Source: Tillus elongatus (Eukaryota; Arthropoda; Insecta; Coleoptera; Cleridae). Taken from it: DNA of 64,000 nucleotides. The stretch spans positions 35,351,766-35,415,765 of the forward strand of contig OZ023267.1 of NCBI GenBank assembly GCA_964006375.1, written 5' to 3'. The notes beneath the pieces were generated by a model. That model searched no databases, was not told where the DNA came from, and saw only the letters and a list, made by a program, of their open reading frames with translations. Positions 63,338 through 64,000 of this stretch are shown here, one piece after another. How positions within the stretch are numbered: position 1 is the first letter of the stretch; the number at the start of each line of letters is the position of its first letter. The translations under genes and the position numbers were made by a program.

Positions 63338-63585
63338 TATAGTCATTTAATTCATCCAGTACTTCTTTTTAAACATCACCACAGTAGACAAACTCTGCGC
63401 CCTAAAGCCTAAGACTTCTTCGCAGGGAGCTTACAGACAAAGGACAGCACCAAGAACTCATCAGAAGCCGATTCACAGTCAAGAAAAACAAACTGTTTGA
63501 ATACGGGGCTCGAACCCGCTACCACATAGTCCAAACTATCTGGGTTACTCGCTCAGCCAACTAGGCTACTCGACTAACTTAATCT
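63338..63585 (-). mobile_element. tRNA-derived SINE
   Basis: The minus-strand head at about 63582-63500 reads TAGCCTAGTTGGCTGAGCGA (box A) and, after a hairpin-like GATAGTTTGGACTATG, the strong box B block GCGGGTTCGAGCCCCG. A body of about 160 bp follows with CCTGCGAAGAAGTCTTAGGC and GCGCAGAGTTTGTCTACTGT. The best internal pol III promoter of the tRNA-like pieces here. Its family differs from the SINE at 35630. Confidence 0.78.
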
Positions 63586-64000
63586 ATATGATTTGTATTT
63601 AATCGATGTAAGGTTGTTATTTTAACTGATGTAGAAGTAAAATGGAAACTTAAAAGATTGGTTTTGAAGAACACAACAAAATAGTTACAAAATCGCCATT
63701 ACTGCCTCCTAAGTCACTCCTCATTCTTGTCATTGCATTATCCAATTTTGCGACGCTTATAAAGGCAATTTTAGGATTCTACTGCTCCCGATTATATGTT
63801 AGTGAGCTGCAAATTTAAACCTGCAGCCTTTTGCCTTTATTTTTACCAACGAAAACAAGTAGGAATTACATAAGTAGGATCGTTTGTCTTTTAATTTGCT
63901 TACAGTGGTCTTGTAATAAGCTACTACAATATCTACCACTTCCTGTTTTTCTTCTAGGCACGCAGTAATTACAAATCAGGTTTCACTTGTCAAAAAGTAA
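63586..64000. other. Unrecognised intron
   Basis: No supported feature to the end of the window. Confidence 0.4.

Overview
This window comes from an insect nuclear genome, and everything conserved in it belongs to one host gene. Three exons on the + strand (5817-5953, 47746-47897, 62883-63112) encode the first Ig domain and most of the second Ig domain of turtle (tutl, the IGSF9/Dasm1 family). Joined in order they read through cleanly, with compatible splice phases. The introns between them are about 41.8 kb and 15.0 kb. The N-terminal and C-terminal parts of the gene lie outside the window. High AT content, long introns, CCTAA-tailed LINEs, Penelope-like elements and Tc1/mariner relatives with the insect DUF4817 helix-turn-helix head fit a large-genome insect. 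A beetle is my best guess, but the sequence does not prove it.

The rest is repeat-derived. 0-5.8 kb: two transposase remnants of the DUF4817 type, one inside a TIR-bounded element with (TA)n on both sides, then a LINE reverse transcriptase scrap. 6-17 kb: another such transposon, a Tc1 transposon, a GC-rich minisatellite, and two large near-palindromes (about 0.97 kb and 1.6 kb). 17-26 kb: several LINE fragments, including two copies of one endonuclease/RT LINE lying tail to tail. 26-30 kb and 48-55 kb: copies of a non-coding repeat family that carries an internal (TA)n tract and nested small TIR elements. 31-38 kb: a three-unit tandem repeat, RNase H-type LINE 3' ends with CCTAA tails, a tRNA-derived SINE and a Penelope-like element. 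39-47 kb: Penelope-like RT/GIY-YIG fragments, a 0.58-kb tandem duplication carrying a 9-bp-TSD insertion, and more foldbacks. 50.9-54 kb: the best preserved LINE, one frame of about 988 codons broken by only two stop codons. 56-63 kb: more LINE and SINE remnants.

The observation most worth following is a recurring hammerhead-ribozyme-like core. It appears in five sequence-unrelated contexts (about 6.5, 9.1/9.9, 14.2/15.6, 20.7/24.3 and 30.8/39.9/41.7/46.8 kb), nearly always inside or beside inverted repeats. Hammerhead motifs are known from the terminal repeats of Penelope-like elements, and Penelope-like RT and GIY-YIG coding remnants lie nearby here. The copies are decayed, and most have one extra base between the core and stem II, so activity is unproven.

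There is no operon, CRISPR array, rRNA or intact functional transposase in the window. Coordinates of repeat edges were placed by eye and may be off by some tens of bases.
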